The translations under genes were made by a program, and so were the position numbers. The notes beneath the pieces were generated by a model, which saw nothing but the letters and a program-made list of their open reading frames with translations, was not told the DNA's origin and ran no database searches. Positions 27,912-41,513 of a stretch of DNA of 64,000 nt are shown here, in pieces; the stretch's first letter is position 1; every line of letters starts with the position of its first letter. This stretch comes from Aromatoleum toluolicum. Lineage in GTDB: Bacteria; Pseudomonadota; Gammaproteobacteria; Burkholderiales; Rhodocyclaceae. The stretch spans positions 1 to 64,000 of the forward strand of contig NZ_WTVS01000023.1 in the NCBI RefSeq assembly GCF_012911005.2, written 5' to 3'.

Positions 27912-29792
27912 ATGCGTATCGAAGAAAAAACTGATCTGAATCGCGAGTACGTGCAGGAGTTCGGAGACGGTCCCCGCCTCCTCGCGGACATCGGCGCGAC
28001 CAATGCGCGTTTTGCGCTGGAGCGCGCGCCCGGCCGCGCCGAGGCGATCGAGGTTCTGCACTGTGGAGACTACGCCGGCATCGTCGACGTCATCCAGGCC
28101 TACCTGCGGCAACAGGGCGGCCTGGGTCCGCGCCATGCGGCGATCGCGATCGCGAACCCGATCGACGGTGATCACGTGAAGATGACGAACCGCGACTGGC
28201 AGTTCTCCATCGAGGAGACGCGCCGTGCGCTGGGCTTCGATACCCTGCTGGTCGTGAACGACTTCACCGCGCTCGCGATGGCGCTGTCACGGCTGTCGAC
28301 GGGCGAGCGGGTGCAGGTGGGCGGAGGCGAGCCTGCCCCCGACGGCGTGATCGGCCTGATCGGCCCGGGCACCGGCCTCGGCGTGTCCGGCCTGATTCCC
28401 GCCGAGGACCGCTGGATCACGCTGGGCAGCGAAGGCGGCCACACCACGTTCGCGCCGGCGGACGAGCGCGAATTGTTCCTCCTGCAGTACGCGTGGCGCG
28501 AAATGCCGCACGTGTCGTCGGAGCGTTTCGTTTCCGGACCCGGTCTGGAACTGATCCACCGCGCGCTCGCCGAACGCAATGGCGTGGCGGGTGTGCAGCC
28601 GCTGAGTGCGGGCGACATCGTCACGCGCGCGCTCGCGGGCGGCGATCCCCTATGCGCGGAAGTCGTCGATTGCTTCTGCGCGATGCTGGGCACCGTCGCG
28701 GCCGACCTCGCATTGACGCTCGGGTCAGTCGGCGGCATCTACATTGGCGGCGGCGTCGTGCCGCGGCTGGGGGAGCTCTTCCAGCACTCGCCCTTCCGGC
28801 AGCGTTTCGAGGCCAAGGGGCGCTTTGCGGACTACCTCGCACGCATCCCGACCTACCTGATCACCGCGCCGTATCCCGCCCTGCAGGGCGTTTCGACCAT
28901 CCTCGGGCACCACTTGCAGGCCGGTACCGGTGGCAGTCCGCTGATCGAAAAGGTGCGCGCCGCGCTGCCTAACCTGAGCAAGGCGGAGCAGCGCGTCGCG
29001 CGCCTGCTGCTGGAGCAGCCGCGCAGCTTCGTGAACGATCCGGTAGCGGATATCGCGCACCACGCCGACGTGAGCCAGCCGACCGTGATCCGCTTCTGCC
29101 GAACGATGGGCTTCACCGGCCTGTCCGATTTCCGCCTGAAGCTTGCTTCGGGCCTCACCGGCACGGTGCCGGTGCGCCACAGCCAAGTGAAGGCTGACGA
29201 CGCCGCGCCCGACCTGTCGGCGAAGGTGCTCGACAACACGGTGTCGGCGATCCTGCGCCTGCGCGACGGGCTGGACCCCGCGGCGGTGGAGCGGGCAATC
29301 GGACTGCTGCAGAAGGCCGCGCGCATCGAGTTCTACGGTGCGGGCAACTCCAGCGTCGTGGCGCTCGACGGCCAGTACAAGTTCTTCCGCTTCCGCATCC
29401 CGGCGGTCGCCTATGCCGATCCGCGTCTGGAAGCGATGGCGGCGGAGCTGCTGGGGCCCGGCGACGTGGTGGTCGCGATCTCGAGTTCCGGGCGGCTGCC
29501 GGAACTGCTGCACGCCGTGGATCTCGCGCTCGCGGCCGGCGCTGCGGTGATCTCGATCACCGCGAGCCACTCGCCGCTCGCGAAGAAGGCGACCGTGAAT
29601 CTCGCGGTCGATCACTCCGAGGACATCACGACCCACCTGTCGATGATCTCGCGCATCCTGCACCTGCTGATGCTGGACGTGCTGGCGGTCGGCGTCGCGG
29701 TACGCGGTGGCGTGCGGCGAGCGGGGCTTCCGGGCTCGCGGCGCTCGCCCGACGCGGGCGACGCGGGAGCCCTGGTGTCGCACGCGAGCTGA
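27912..29792 (+). CDS. Bifunctional glucokinase / HexR-type (RpiR) regulator fusion
   Basis: A 626-residue fusion. Residues 1-335 are a complete glucokinase ([39 protein letters not shown]). Residues about 345-420 are an RpiR-type helix-turn-helix ([20 protein letters not shown]). About 455-590 is a SIS sugar-phosphate domain ([20 protein letters not shown]). Fusions of this kind are known in Burkholderia and relatives. The regulator half should bind HexR-type boxes and release them on 2-keto-3-deoxy-6-phosphogluconate; the effector is assumed from HexR. GGAG precedes the ATG. No HexR box is visible at its own promoter. Confidence 0.92.
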   Translation: MRIEEKTDLNREYVQEFGDGPRLLADIGATNARFALERAPGRAEAIEVLHCGDYAGIVDVIQAYLRQQGGLGPRHAAIAIANPIDGDHVKMTNRDWQFSIEETRRALGFDTLLVVNDFTALAMALSRLSTGERVQVGGGEPAPDGVIGLIGPGTGLGVSGLIPAEDRWITLGSEGGHTTFAPADERELFLLQYAWREMPHVSSERFVSGPGLELIHRALAERNGVAGVQPLSAGDIVTRALAGGDPLCAEVVDCFCAMLGTVAADLALTLGSVGGIYIGGGVVPRLGELFQHSPFRQRFEAKGRFADYLARIPTYLITAPYPALQGVSTILGHHLQAGTGGSPLIEKVRAALPNLSKAEQRVARLLLEQPRSFVNDPVADIAHHADVSQPTVIRFCRTMGFTGLSDFRLKLASGLTGTVPVRHSQVKADDAAPDLSAKVLDNTVSAILRLRDGLDPAAVERAIGLLQKAARIEFYGAGNSSVVALDGQYKFFRFRIPAVAYADPRLEAMAAELLGPGDVVVAISSSGRLPELLHAVDLALAAGAAVISITASHSPLAKKATVNLAVDHSEDITTHLSMISRILHLLMLDVLAVGVAVRGGVRRAGLPGSRRSPDAGDAGALVSHAS

Positions 29793-29843
29793 CAATCAAG
29801 GCGGCAACGGACTGAAACCGTTCGCCCTCAGCCCGTCGAAGGG

Positions 29844-29864
29844 GCTTGGCGGGCCTCGCCAAGC
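29844..29864. terminator. Hairpin in a REP-like sequence between convergent genes
   Basis: GCTTGGCG-GGCCT-CGCCAAGC is a perfect eight-base-pair stem. It is preceded by TTCGCCCTCAGCCCGTCGAA at 29821, a sequence common in REP elements of beta- and gammaproteobacteria. It separates the fusion gene from the convergent binding-protein gene and can serve both. Confidence 0.55.
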
Positions 29865-29932
29865 TCGGTCCGAACGGGATCTGTCCTCGCGGTCGATTAC
29901 CGTTGCGGCAGGTGGGGGCAATCCTCCACAGT

Positions 29933-31201
29933 TCAGCGTTTGACGAGCGGGCAGCCGCCCTCGGCAAGCGGCTTGAAGGCCTGTTCGGCGGGGATGGTCC
30001 GCAAGATGCGCAGGTAGTCCCACGGGATGGTGATCTCGGCGGGCTTCTTCACTTCCATCAGGTAGGTGTCGTGCACCATGCGGCCGTCCTCGCGCAGGCG
30101 GGCATTACGCACGATTGGGTCGCGGATCGGCAACTCGCGCATCTTCGCGACCACGGTCGTGCCCTTGTCGCTGCCGCTCGCCGCGACGGCCTTGAAGTAG
30201 TGCGTCAGCGCCGAATACACGCCGGCCTGCATGTCGTTGGGCATCGCCCCGGTGCGCGCGCGGAAACGTTCCGACCAGGCGCGCGCCTCCGGGTCGCGGT
30301 TCCAGTAGAAGGCGTGCGCAAGCTTGAGGCCCTGGGCCAGTTGCGGCTTCATCAGGTGCACGTCGTTGAGCGTCGTCGCGACCGCCGCGAGCACCGTCTG
30401 CCCCTTGCTCACGCTCAGCAGGTCGTAGCTCTGGCGCACGGCGCGGACCATGTCGTCGCCGGCGTTGACCAGCGCGATCGCGTCGGCGCCGGACTGCGCA
30501 GCCTGCCGGAGCTGGGCGAAGAGCTGCTCCTGCCCCAGGGTGTGGCGCGCCGCGCCGATCACGTGGCCGCCGTTGGCAGCGATCACCTTCGTCAGGTCGG
30601 CCTGCACATTCTGGCCGAAGGAGTTATCGACGGTGACGAAATACCACGAGCGCGCACCCCCTTGCGTGAGCTCGCGTCCGATCGCGGTCGTGAAGGCATA
30701 GCCGTCGTACATCCAGTGGATGCCGGTGGGGGCGCAGGCGGAACCGGTGAGCTGCGAGGTCATCACGCCGTTGTAGAAGACCACCGCGCCGCGCGTGCGG
30801 TTGAGCTCCTGCACGGCCAGCGCAGCAGGTGAGGCGACGACGTCGGCGATGACGTCCACGCCTTCCTCGTCCAGCCAGCGGCGCGCGGTCTCGACCGCCC
30901 GGACGACATCGTTGCCGTGATCCGCGACGACGAGTCTGATCGGACGGCCGGTGACCTCGCCGCCGGCGTCCTCGACCGCCATCCGTGCGGCGGTCGCCGA
31001 TCCGTGCCCCGAAATGTTGGCATAGATGGAGCTCATGTCCACGAGCAGGCCGACCCGCACTTCGCCGTCGGAAATCGTGGCTGACGCCGGCGCCGCGCTG
31101 CACGCGATCGCCACGTACGCCGCTGACGCGAACAGGCGCATCCGGCGCAGCAGGCGCGGACGCCGCCGAAGCGGGAAATTGCGGCCGCGCATATTGTCCA
31201 T
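29933..31201 (-). CDS. Periplasmic binding protein, branched-chain amino acid/urea type, without permeases
   Basis: A 422-residue type I periplasmic binding protein (Leu/Ile/Val-receptor family). The signal peptide has a long Arg-rich start and ends at APASA (residue 41). The mature part begins with VRVGLLVDMSSIYANISGHG, typical of amide/urea-type binders. No permease or ATPase gene is adjacent. It is divergent from a hybrid histidine kinase with a helical periplasmic domain, 93 bases between the starts, so it is probably a sensory partner rather than an importer part. AGGAC supports the chosen ATG; an internal start at 31141 would give a shorter leader. Confidence 0.8.
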   Translation of the reverse strand: MDNMRGRNFPLRRRPRLLRRMRLFASAAYVAIACSAAPASATISDGEVRVGLLVDMSSIYANISGHGSATAARMAVEDAGGEVTGRPIRLVVADHGNDVVRAVETARRWLDEEGVDVIADVVASPAALAVQELNRTRGAVVFYNGVMTSQLTGSACAPTGIHWMYDGYAFTTAIGRELTQGGARSWYFVTVDNSFGQNVQADLTKVIAANGGHVIGAARHTLGQEQLFAQLRQAAQSGADAIALVNAGDDMVRAVRQSYDLLSVSKGQTVLAAVATTLNDVHLMKPQLAQGLKLAHAFYWNRDPEARAWSERFRARTGAMPNDMQAGVYSALTHYFKAVAASGSDKGTTVVAKMRELPIRDPIVRNARLREDGRMVHDTYLMEVKKPAEITIPWDYLRILRTIPAEQAFKPLAEGGCPLVKR

Positions 31202-31294
31202 CGGGTGTCCTGAGTGGAAAATGACCGTGATGATAAGAGGGGTTTGCAGCAGCTACAACCGCCGGCGTGTCCGGACCGCAAGGGGACGTTCAGA

Positions 31295-33883
<2,589 letters not shown>

Positions 33884-33946
33884 GCGCATCGGAAGCCGTC
33901 CTGTCTGTCGGTCGCGGGCCGCAGGCGGCGCAGTGGCGTCGGCCCC

Positions 33947-34909
33947 TTAGCCTTGCGCGCCGTGACCGCTTCGCCAAGCCTTCGGTGTCAAGCCGAAATA
34001 CGCACGGAAACTGCGGATGAAATAGCTTTGGGTCGCGAATCCGCAGGCCCAGGCGATCTCCTTGCCGGCCATGCCGGTTTCGCGCAGCAAGCGCGCGCCG
34101 CGCTCCATGCGCTGGCGATTGATGTAGGCGACCAGGTGTTCTCCGGCGGTCTGCCCGAAAAGGTGCGAAAGATAGTCGGCGGTGCAGCCGAGTTGCCCGG
34201 CCAGGCGCCTCACGCTCAGCGTGTGGTCGCCCAGTTGATTCTGGATCAGCACGCGCGCGCGGGCCACTAATGGCGGCTCCGGGCGGACCTCCGCCTGGAC
34301 CTCGTCGAGCGCCTGAAGCACACCCGCGAGTGCGGCCGATACGAGGGCGCGCGTCTGAACGTCCGTCCAGGCCGGAAGGCTGGCATCCGTCGCTCCATCT
34401 ACGCCACGCGCGAGCCGCGCCGCGTCCCCGAGCCAGTTGTGGATGTGCGCCGCCCGCGTGTGATGCCGGACTTCCAGGTGCAGGATGCCGGGCCTCCCTG
34501 GCGATTCCTCGTGCGCGATGTGGCAGCTCAGCGAGGGCGCCTCGGCATAGATCACGACGTTGCAGAAGGGCTCGCCGTCGGCCCCGGCGCGGACCTCCTC
34601 GGCATGCAGCAGCCGGGGCGGCACCACGAGCGCCTCGCCCGCCGCGAGATCGATCTCGGTGTGCGGAAAGCGGAACCGCGTTGAGCCGGCCACCTGCAGG
34701 AACAGCTCGGGTACGAGGTGGAAGTGGCCATCGACGCGCGGGACGGAATCGTCCACGGTGCCAGGCAGTCGCAGCGGGAGGGAGCCGGCGGCGATCCGGC
34801 GCAGGAAGTCGTCGAGGTAGCCGCGCATGTGCCGTGCCTGATCCGGGCTGGCTAGCCGCGGACCGTCGATGCGGCCCCACGCCTGACGGCATTCCAGGTT
34901 TTTTGACAT
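33947..34909 (-). CDS. AraC family regulator
   Basis: A 320-residue regulator. An N-terminal cupin-like sensor (about 50-150, with HFHLVPELFLQVAG and a metal-type cupin pattern) is followed by a C-terminal AraC double helix-turn-helix (about 215-315; TADYLSHLFGQTAGEHLVAYI and GFATQSYFIRSFRAYFG). It is divergent from the thuA-thuB-MFS operon, 150 bases apart, and probably controls it in response to a trehalose-derived or related sugar. The inducer is inferred from context only. Confidence 0.88.
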   Translation of the reverse strand: MSKNLECRQAWGRIDGPRLASPDQARHMRGYLDDFLRRIAAGSLPLRLPGTVDDSVPRVDGHFHLVPELFLQVAGSTRFRFPHTEIDLAAGEALVVPPRLLHAEEVRAGADGEPFCNVVIYAEAPSLSCHIAHEESPGRPGILHLEVRHHTRAAHIHNWLGDAARLARGVDGATDASLPAWTDVQTRALVSAALAGVLQALDEVQAEVRPEPPLVARARVLIQNQLGDHTLSVRRLAGQLGCTADYLSHLFGQTAGEHLVAYINRQRMERGARLLRETGMAGKEIAWACGFATQSYFIRSFRAYFGLTPKAWRSGHGAQG

Positions 34910-35059
34910 CGTTTGCGGATTTTTTGCAGTGATTCCGATTGAGGGTGGGACCGCCGGAACTTAGTCTTTACGCATCCGGTGGCACTGAATCCCCCGTGCA
35001 GCGGGAGTCGCCGGAGAGCGCGCCATTGCCGGCGCCGCATATTCCCAGGAGAGAAAAGT

Positions 35060-35869
35060 ATGATCGGATCAAAGATTTCTGTCATCGTTTGGAACGAGTT
35101 TCAGCACGAACGCGAGAACCCGGCCGTGCGCGCGATCTATCCCGAAGGGCTGCACGCGACCATTGCCGCCGCGTTGCGCGAGACGCCGGCCCTCAACGCC
35201 GGTGCGCTGCCGCTCGAGATCGGCACCGCTACCCTTGATCAGCCCGAACACGGCCTCGACGAAGAACGGCTGGCCGCCTGCGACGTGCTGGTCTGGTGGG
35301 GCCACAAGGCGCACGAGCAGGTCTCGGATGCCGTCGTCGAGCGCGTCCAGCGCCGCGTGCTTGAAGGCATGGGGCTGATCGTGCTGCACTCGGGGCACTT
35401 CTCGAAGATCTTCCGCCGCCTGCTCGGCACGAATTGCTCGCTGAAGTGGCGCGAGGCGGATGAGAAGGAGCGAGTGTGGGTGGTCGAACCTTCGCACCCG
35501 ATCGCTGCCGGGCTGGGCGAATACTTCGAGCTGCCGTGCGAGGAAATGTACGGCGAGCGCTTCGACGTGCCAGCGCCGGACGAAACGGTGTTCATCTCGT
35601 GGTTCGAGGGGGGTGAGGTGTTCCGCTCCGGCCTGTGCTGGCAGCGCGGCCACGGCCGAATCTTCTACTTCCGTCCGGGGCACGAGGCCTATCCGACCTA
35701 CCACGATGCCAGCGTGCAGCGGGTGATCGCGAACGCCGTGCGATGGGCTGCGCCGCGCGTGCGCATTGCCGACCGCTGCCCGATGTCGCCGCCACTTGAG
35801 AAGCTCTCGCCGAAGACGGGCGCCTTCGCACGCGTCGGGATCGTGCAGGAAAAGGGGGAGGGCAAATGA
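35060..35869 (+). CDS. thuA: ThuA-like trehalose utilisation protein
   Basis: A 269-residue cytoplasmic protein of the ThuA family (type-1 glutamine amidotransferase-like fold). The marks are ISVIVWNEFQHERENP at the N-terminus, DVLVWWGHKAHEQV, LIVLHSGHFSKIF and YFRPGHEAYPTYHD near the end. In Sinorhizobium meliloti, thuA and thuB take part in trehalose use through 3-keto derivatives. GGAGAGAAAAGT precedes the ATG. Its stop overlaps the start of thuB. Confidence 0.9.
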   Translation: MIGSKISVIVWNEFQHERENPAVRAIYPEGLHATIAAALRETPALNAGALPLEIGTATLDQPEHGLDEERLAACDVLVWWGHKAHEQVSDAVVERVQRRVLEGMGLIVLHSGHFSKIFRRLLGTNCSLKWREADEKERVWVVEPSHPIAAGLGEYFELPCEEMYGERFDVPAPDETVFISWFEGGEVFRSGLCWQRGHGRIFYFRPGHEAYPTYHDASVQRVIANAVRWAAPRVRIADRCPMSPPLEKLSPKTGAFARVGIVQEKGEGK

Positions 35870-36966
35870 GCGGCTACCAGGAAAGTGCCCGCGCAGCGGC
35901 GGCCGGGGCTCCGGCAGCGGACGAACGGCGGCTGCGGATCGGGGTTATCGGCCTGGGGATCGGGCGCATGCACATCGAGGGCTGGCGCCGGCATCCGGCG
36001 GTCGAAGTGGTCGCGATCGCCGATACGGATGCGGCGCGTCTCGCCACCGTCGGCGAGCAGTTCGGCATCGTTGCGCGCTACACCGATGCCGAGAAGATGC
36101 TTGCCGTCGAGGATCTCGATGTCGTGAGCGTATGCACGCCGAACAAGTTCCACAAACCGCTGACGATCGCCGCGTTTGCAGCCGGTTGTCACGTGCTGTG
36201 CGAGAAGCCGATGGCGATGAACGCCGACGAAGGGCGCGAGATGCTGGCTGCCGCGCGACGCGCCGGCAAACGCCTGATGATCAACTTCTCGTACCGCTTC
36301 AGCGCGCAATCGCGGGCCCTGAAGGCGCAGGTCGATGCGGGACTTTTCGGTGACTTCTACTTCGGGCGCTCGGTGTGGCACCGTCGCCGCGGGCTGCCCG
36401 GTTTCGGCGGCTGGTTCGGCACGAAGGCGCTTGCGGGCGGCGGGCCGCTGATCGACCTCGGCGTGCATCGTCTCGACCTTGCGCTGTGGTTGATGGGGTA
36501 TCCCAAGCCGGTCTGGGTATTGGGCAGCACGTATGATCCGATCGCGCGGGAGCTCGCGGAGAAGTCCGGCAAGCGTTTCGACGTCGAAGACTTGGCGGCG
36601 GCGCTGATCCGCTTCGACAATGGCGCGACGCTCGTGCTCGAGGCGTCCTGGGCGGCGAACATCGGCGAGGCGGAATTGATGGAAACGCGTCTGCTCGGTA
36701 CCCGGGCAGGATTGTTGCAGCACAACCTCGACGAAGGATACCGATTCGATGCCCATGTGTTCACCGAGCAGAACGGTGCGCAGTTCGACCTGCACCTGCA
36801 TCCGCCGACTGGCGATGCGCCTTCGGCGATGCATGAGTTCGCTGCGGCAATCCTCGACGAGCGGCCCCATCCTGCGAGCGGAGAGGAGGGCCTGATCGTG
36901 ATGGAGATCCTCGACGCGATCTACGCGAGTGCCCGCAGCGGCGAGCCGGTGAGGATCGCCGCATGA
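35866..36966 (+). CDS. thuB: ThuB-like Gfo/Idh/MocA dehydrogenase
   Basis: A 366-residue NAD(P)-dependent oxidoreductase with dinucleotide motif GVIGLGIGRMHIEGW (near residue 25), the lysine motif CEKPMAMNADEG and GGGPLIDLGVHRLDLALW. Its place after thuA, with ATGA overlap, supports the ThuB role: oxidation of trehalose or a related disaccharide toward 3-keto sugars. Sequence cannot exclude other sugars or polyols. Its stop overlaps the start of the MFS gene. Confidence 0.8.
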   Translation: MSGYQESARAAAAGAPAADERRLRIGVIGLGIGRMHIEGWRRHPAVEVVAIADTDAARLATVGEQFGIVARYTDAEKMLAVEDLDVVSVCTPNKFHKPLTIAAFAAGCHVLCEKPMAMNADEGREMLAAARRAGKRLMINFSYRFSAQSRALKAQVDAGLFGDFYFGRSVWHRRRGLPGFGGWFGTKALAGGGPLIDLGVHRLDLALWLMGYPKPVWVLGSTYDPIARELAEKSGKRFDVEDLAAALIRFDNGATLVLEASWAANIGEAELMETRLLGTRAGLLQHNLDEGYRFDAHVFTEQNGAQFDLHLHPPTGDAPSAMHEFAAAILDERPHPASGEEGLIVMEILDAIYASARSGEPVRIAA

Positions 36967-38132
36967 GCACGGGGGCGGCGAACCTCGCTGGCGTGCGCGA
37001 TCTACCGCTGCGCCGCGCGCGCTGGGCGACCCGCGTGCAGTTCGCCGTCCTCGGCGTTCTCGCAGGAGCGTGGGGCGCGCACCTGCCCTCCGTCAAGCAG
37101 CGCTATGCGCTCGATGAGGCTGAGCTCTCCATCGTGCTGCTCGCGGCCGCTCTCGGTGCTGTGTCCACGCTGTTGTTTGCCGGCCGGGTGGTTGCGCGCT
37201 TCGGTGCCCGCCGTGTGGTGCTCGGGGGCGGGGTGGCGATGTGTGCGGCCATCGCGCTCGTGCTGGTGCTGCCCGGCTTCGCACTGCTGCTGCCGGTTGC
37301 GCTGGTGTTCGGTGCCGGGATGAGTCTCTTCGATGTTTCGATCAACAGCGAGGGGTCGGAACTGGAGCATCTCACGGGGCGCGCCATCATGAGCAATCTG
37401 CACGGTATGTTCAGCGTCGGCGGGATGGCGGGCGCAGCCGCCGTTGCGGTGCTGCTGCGGGCTGACGTCGCGCCTGCGGCACAGCTCGCGGGGATCGGCG
37501 CTTGGCTCGCTCTCGCGGTCGGCGCCGCGGCGCGGGGGATGCTCGACACGCATGCGGGTGGTGAGGGACAGGCTCACTTCGTCTGGCCGAGAGGCGTCCT
37601 GCTGCTGATCGGCCTGCTGATCCTGGCGGGCATGATTGCCGAAGGGGTGATGTACGACTGGTGCGTGCTGTACCTCAAGCAGGAGTTGGGGATGCCGCAG
37701 GCGGACGCAGCCCTCGGATACGCGGTGTTCTCGGCGGCGATGGCCCTGTCGCGTTTTGGCGGCGATGCGTTGCGCGAACGATTTCCCGAGCGGGTGGTGC
37801 TCCGTGCGGGAGCAAGCCTTGCGGCGGTCGCGATGGCGACCGTATTGCTGTCGGCAACGCCATGGGTCGCGCTGGTCGGATTTGTACTGGTGGGGGCGGG
37901 TCTCGCTCCGGTCGCACCCATTCTCTTCAACGCCGCGACCAGGGTTCCGGGCGTGAGCCGCGCCGCGGCTATTGCGTCGGTGACCTCCATCGGTTACAGC
38001 GGGTTCATGGTCGGGCCGCCGCTGATCGGCGGGCTCGCGCATGCCAGTTCGTTGACGGCGGCCCTTTCGGTCGTGGTCATCGGTGCCGCGCTGCTGGCCC
38101 TCGGCGCCGGCAGGATTTCCGCCAGAGACTGA
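36963..38132 (+). CDS. MFS transporter
   Basis: A 389-residue carrier with about twelve membrane helices. The N-terminal segment VLAGAWGAHLPSVKQRYALD and GMSLFDVSINSEGSELEHL resemble the YbjJ-like/FucP-distant MFS group. It overlaps thuB by four bases and is the third gene of the operon. It may import the ThuA/ThuB substrate or export a product. A relative of the same type is encoded at 51215 in the alpha-glucoside locus. Confidence 0.85.
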   Translation: MSTGAANLAGVRDLPLRRARWATRVQFAVLGVLAGAWGAHLPSVKQRYALDEAELSIVLLAAALGAVSTLLFAGRVVARFGARRVVLGGGVAMCAAIALVLVLPGFALLLPVALVFGAGMSLFDVSINSEGSELEHLTGRAIMSNLHGMFSVGGMAGAAAVAVLLRADVAPAAQLAGIGAWLALAVGAAARGMLDTHAGGEGQAHFVWPRGVLLLIGLLILAGMIAEGVMYDWCVLYLKQELGMPQADAALGYAVFSAAMALSRFGGDALRERFPERVVLRAGASLAAVAMATVLLSATPWVALVGFVLVGAGLAPVAPILFNAATRVPGVSRAAAIASVTSIGYSGFMVGPPLIGGLAHASSLTAALSVVVIGAALLALGAGRISARD

Positions 38133-38410
38133 TCGATTATTCGCGCGGGCGATGTTCCGAGCCCCCAAACGCGCCGTGCCAGCGCGTCGGAGAACGTCTT
38201 GGCCTTGTACCGGAAGCGCTTTCGGGAGGAAAGCGCCAAAGAAAGTTGTGTAGTTGGAACAAATACACATCCTCAGAATCGGCTTTAGGTTGATTCGATA
38301 AAGCCCCGAAAAATGCGCAAAAAACTCGATATATAGCGCTAACAGTATGCAATCCAGTATTTTCTGGCACGTCTCCTCAGCGGCTTCTTTGTGAAATAGA
38401 TACAAAGTAT
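38133..38410. other. Non-coding stretch before the porin promoter
   Basis: AT-rich compared with its surroundings from about 38230 on. No gene, strong hairpin or repeat was found. Confidence 0.5.
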
Positions 38411-40122
<1,712 letters not shown>

Positions 40123-40190
40123 GCCTGAAGGCCTGAACAGGGTGAAACCATGGAGCCCCGCCGCAGCACGCGGTCCTCATGGGCAGCCAT

Positions 40191-40207
40191 CCCCGGCCAC
40201 GCCGGGG
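40191..40207. terminator. Hairpin between porin and LacI genes
   Basis: CCCCGGC-CAC-GCCGGGG, a perfect seven-base-pair stem between convergent stops. There is no T-run. Confidence 0.5.
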
Positions 40208-40212
40208 GCGGG

Positions 40213-41265
40213 CTAGCCGAGCGCCTTCGCGCGCGGGCGTCGGGCAGGGGCGGGCGGCGGGCCGTCCGTCTCGCCCGCGCCGACGCACGGCTGCCCGAGG
40301 CGGTGCAGGTCGGCGAGCGGCTTGCCGGCGAGCACGTCGAGCACCAGATCAGCGAGGGCGCGGCCGGTCGATTCGCCGGTCGGCTGCAGCACGCCGGTCA
40401 CCGTGCAGGTGAGCGGAATCTCGGACGGGATGCCGTCGTACACGATCAGCGACATCCCGCTGCCGGGTTTCCAGCCCTTGTCCCCGAGGGCGCGCAATGC
40501 GCCCACGCCCGCGACGTTGTTGTCGACCAGCAGCGCGGTGGGCGGCTTCTTCATCGCCAGCAGTCTGCCGACGGCCTGGTATCCGCCGATGCGGTTGAGC
40601 GGGGCCTCGATGACCAGTTCGGGATCGGGTTCGAGGCCGGCTTCGCGCAAGGCCGTGATGAAGCCCTTGTAGCGCTGCGCCGCGAAGGTCAGGTCCAGCG
40701 GCGCGTGGATCAGGGCGATGCGGCGGTGGCCCAGTTCGAGCAGGCGCCGGGCGGCCATGCGGCCACCGGCTTCGTTGTCGAAGTCGAACCACGCATAGGG
40801 GAGCGCCGTTTCGGTGCGGCCGTAGGCGACGAACGGAAAGTTGCGCTCCTGCAGGAAGCGGATGCGCGGATCGTCCAGGCGCGTGCGCGCAACGATCAGC
40901 GCGTCGACGCGGCGGCCATCGATGAGGCGGCGGTAGGTGTCGAGCTCGACGTCGGGGCGCGACGAATGGATCAGCAGGTCGATGCGGTGTTCCGCGAGCC
41001 GTTCGGTGAGGCCGGACACGACCTCGCCGAAGCGCATGTCGCCGATGTCGCTCGCGCCGAACGGATACACGATGCCGATCGCGTCGGCGCGGCCGGTGGC
41101 GAGCTGCCGCGCCTGGGGGTTGGGCTGGTAGCCGAGCTGGCTTGCGGCCTCGATGACGCGCTGGCGCGTGGTCTCGCTGACGTCCGAATAGCCGTTGAGC
41201 GCACGGCTCACGGTGGTTTGGGAAAGTCCGAGCGACTCGGACAGCATTTTCAGATTGACCTTCAT
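40213..41265 (-). CDS. LacI family repressor of the alpha-glucoside locus
   Basis: A 350-residue repressor. The N-terminal LacI helix-turn-helix is MLSESLGLSQTTVSRALNGY (residues 7-26) with the hinge SQLGYQPNPQARQLA, and a sugar-binding domain fills the rest. It resembles AglR/ThuR-type regulators. AAGGAACG precedes the ATG; an in-frame extension upstream was rejected because it has no family similarity. It is divergent from the GH13-ABC-trehalase genes, and two operators lie in the shared region. The inducer is probably an alpha-glucoside such as trehalose or maltose. Confidence 0.9.
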   Translation of the reverse strand: MKVNLKMLSESLGLSQTTVSRALNGYSDVSETTRQRVIEAASQLGYQPNPQARQLATGRADAIGIVYPFGASDIGDMRFGEVVSGLTERLAEHRIDLLIHSSRPDVELDTYRRLIDGRRVDALIVARTRLDDPRIRFLQERNFPFVAYGRTETALPYAWFDFDNEAGGRMAARRLLELGHRRIALIHAPLDLTFAAQRYKGFITALREAGLEPDPELVIEAPLNRIGGYQAVGRLLAMKKPPTALLVDNNVAGVGALRALGDKGWKPGSGMSLIVYDGIPSEIPLTCTVTGVLQPTGESTGRALADLVLDVLAGKPLADLHRLGQPCVGAGETDGPPPAPARRPRAKALG

Positions 41266-41374
41266 CGGCGTTCCTTCGGCCCGTATCGGGCATCCATGGG
41301 CCGTTTGCGGACGGCTCGCGCTATGACCCAAGTCTAGCGAGTTTTCGGGAGCGGATTCCTCACACAAAAAACAG

Positions 41375-41418
41375 TTTACATCCAAAGCGCTTCGGATTAC
41401 GATCCAAACCGCTTTGGA
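41375..41418 (+). promoter_or_regulatory. Promoter with two LacI-type operators
   Basis: TTTACA (41375-41380), 17 bases, TACGAT (41398-41403). The spacer is filled by TCCAAAGCGCTTCGGA (41381-41396). TCCAAACCGCTTTGGA (41403-41418) covers the start site. The two centres are 22 bp apart, about two helical turns. Both are LacI/GalR-type palindromes with a central CG or GC. The adjacent repressor would block the promoter and may repress itself. Confidence 0.8.
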
Positions 41419-41513
41419 AGATTTTATAGCTTCATCAAACATATTCATCAAGAGCGGGTTTTCAATGTCCCCGGCGCACGTGTCGTGCGGGGCGCAGAGC
41501 GAGGAGCAGGGTC

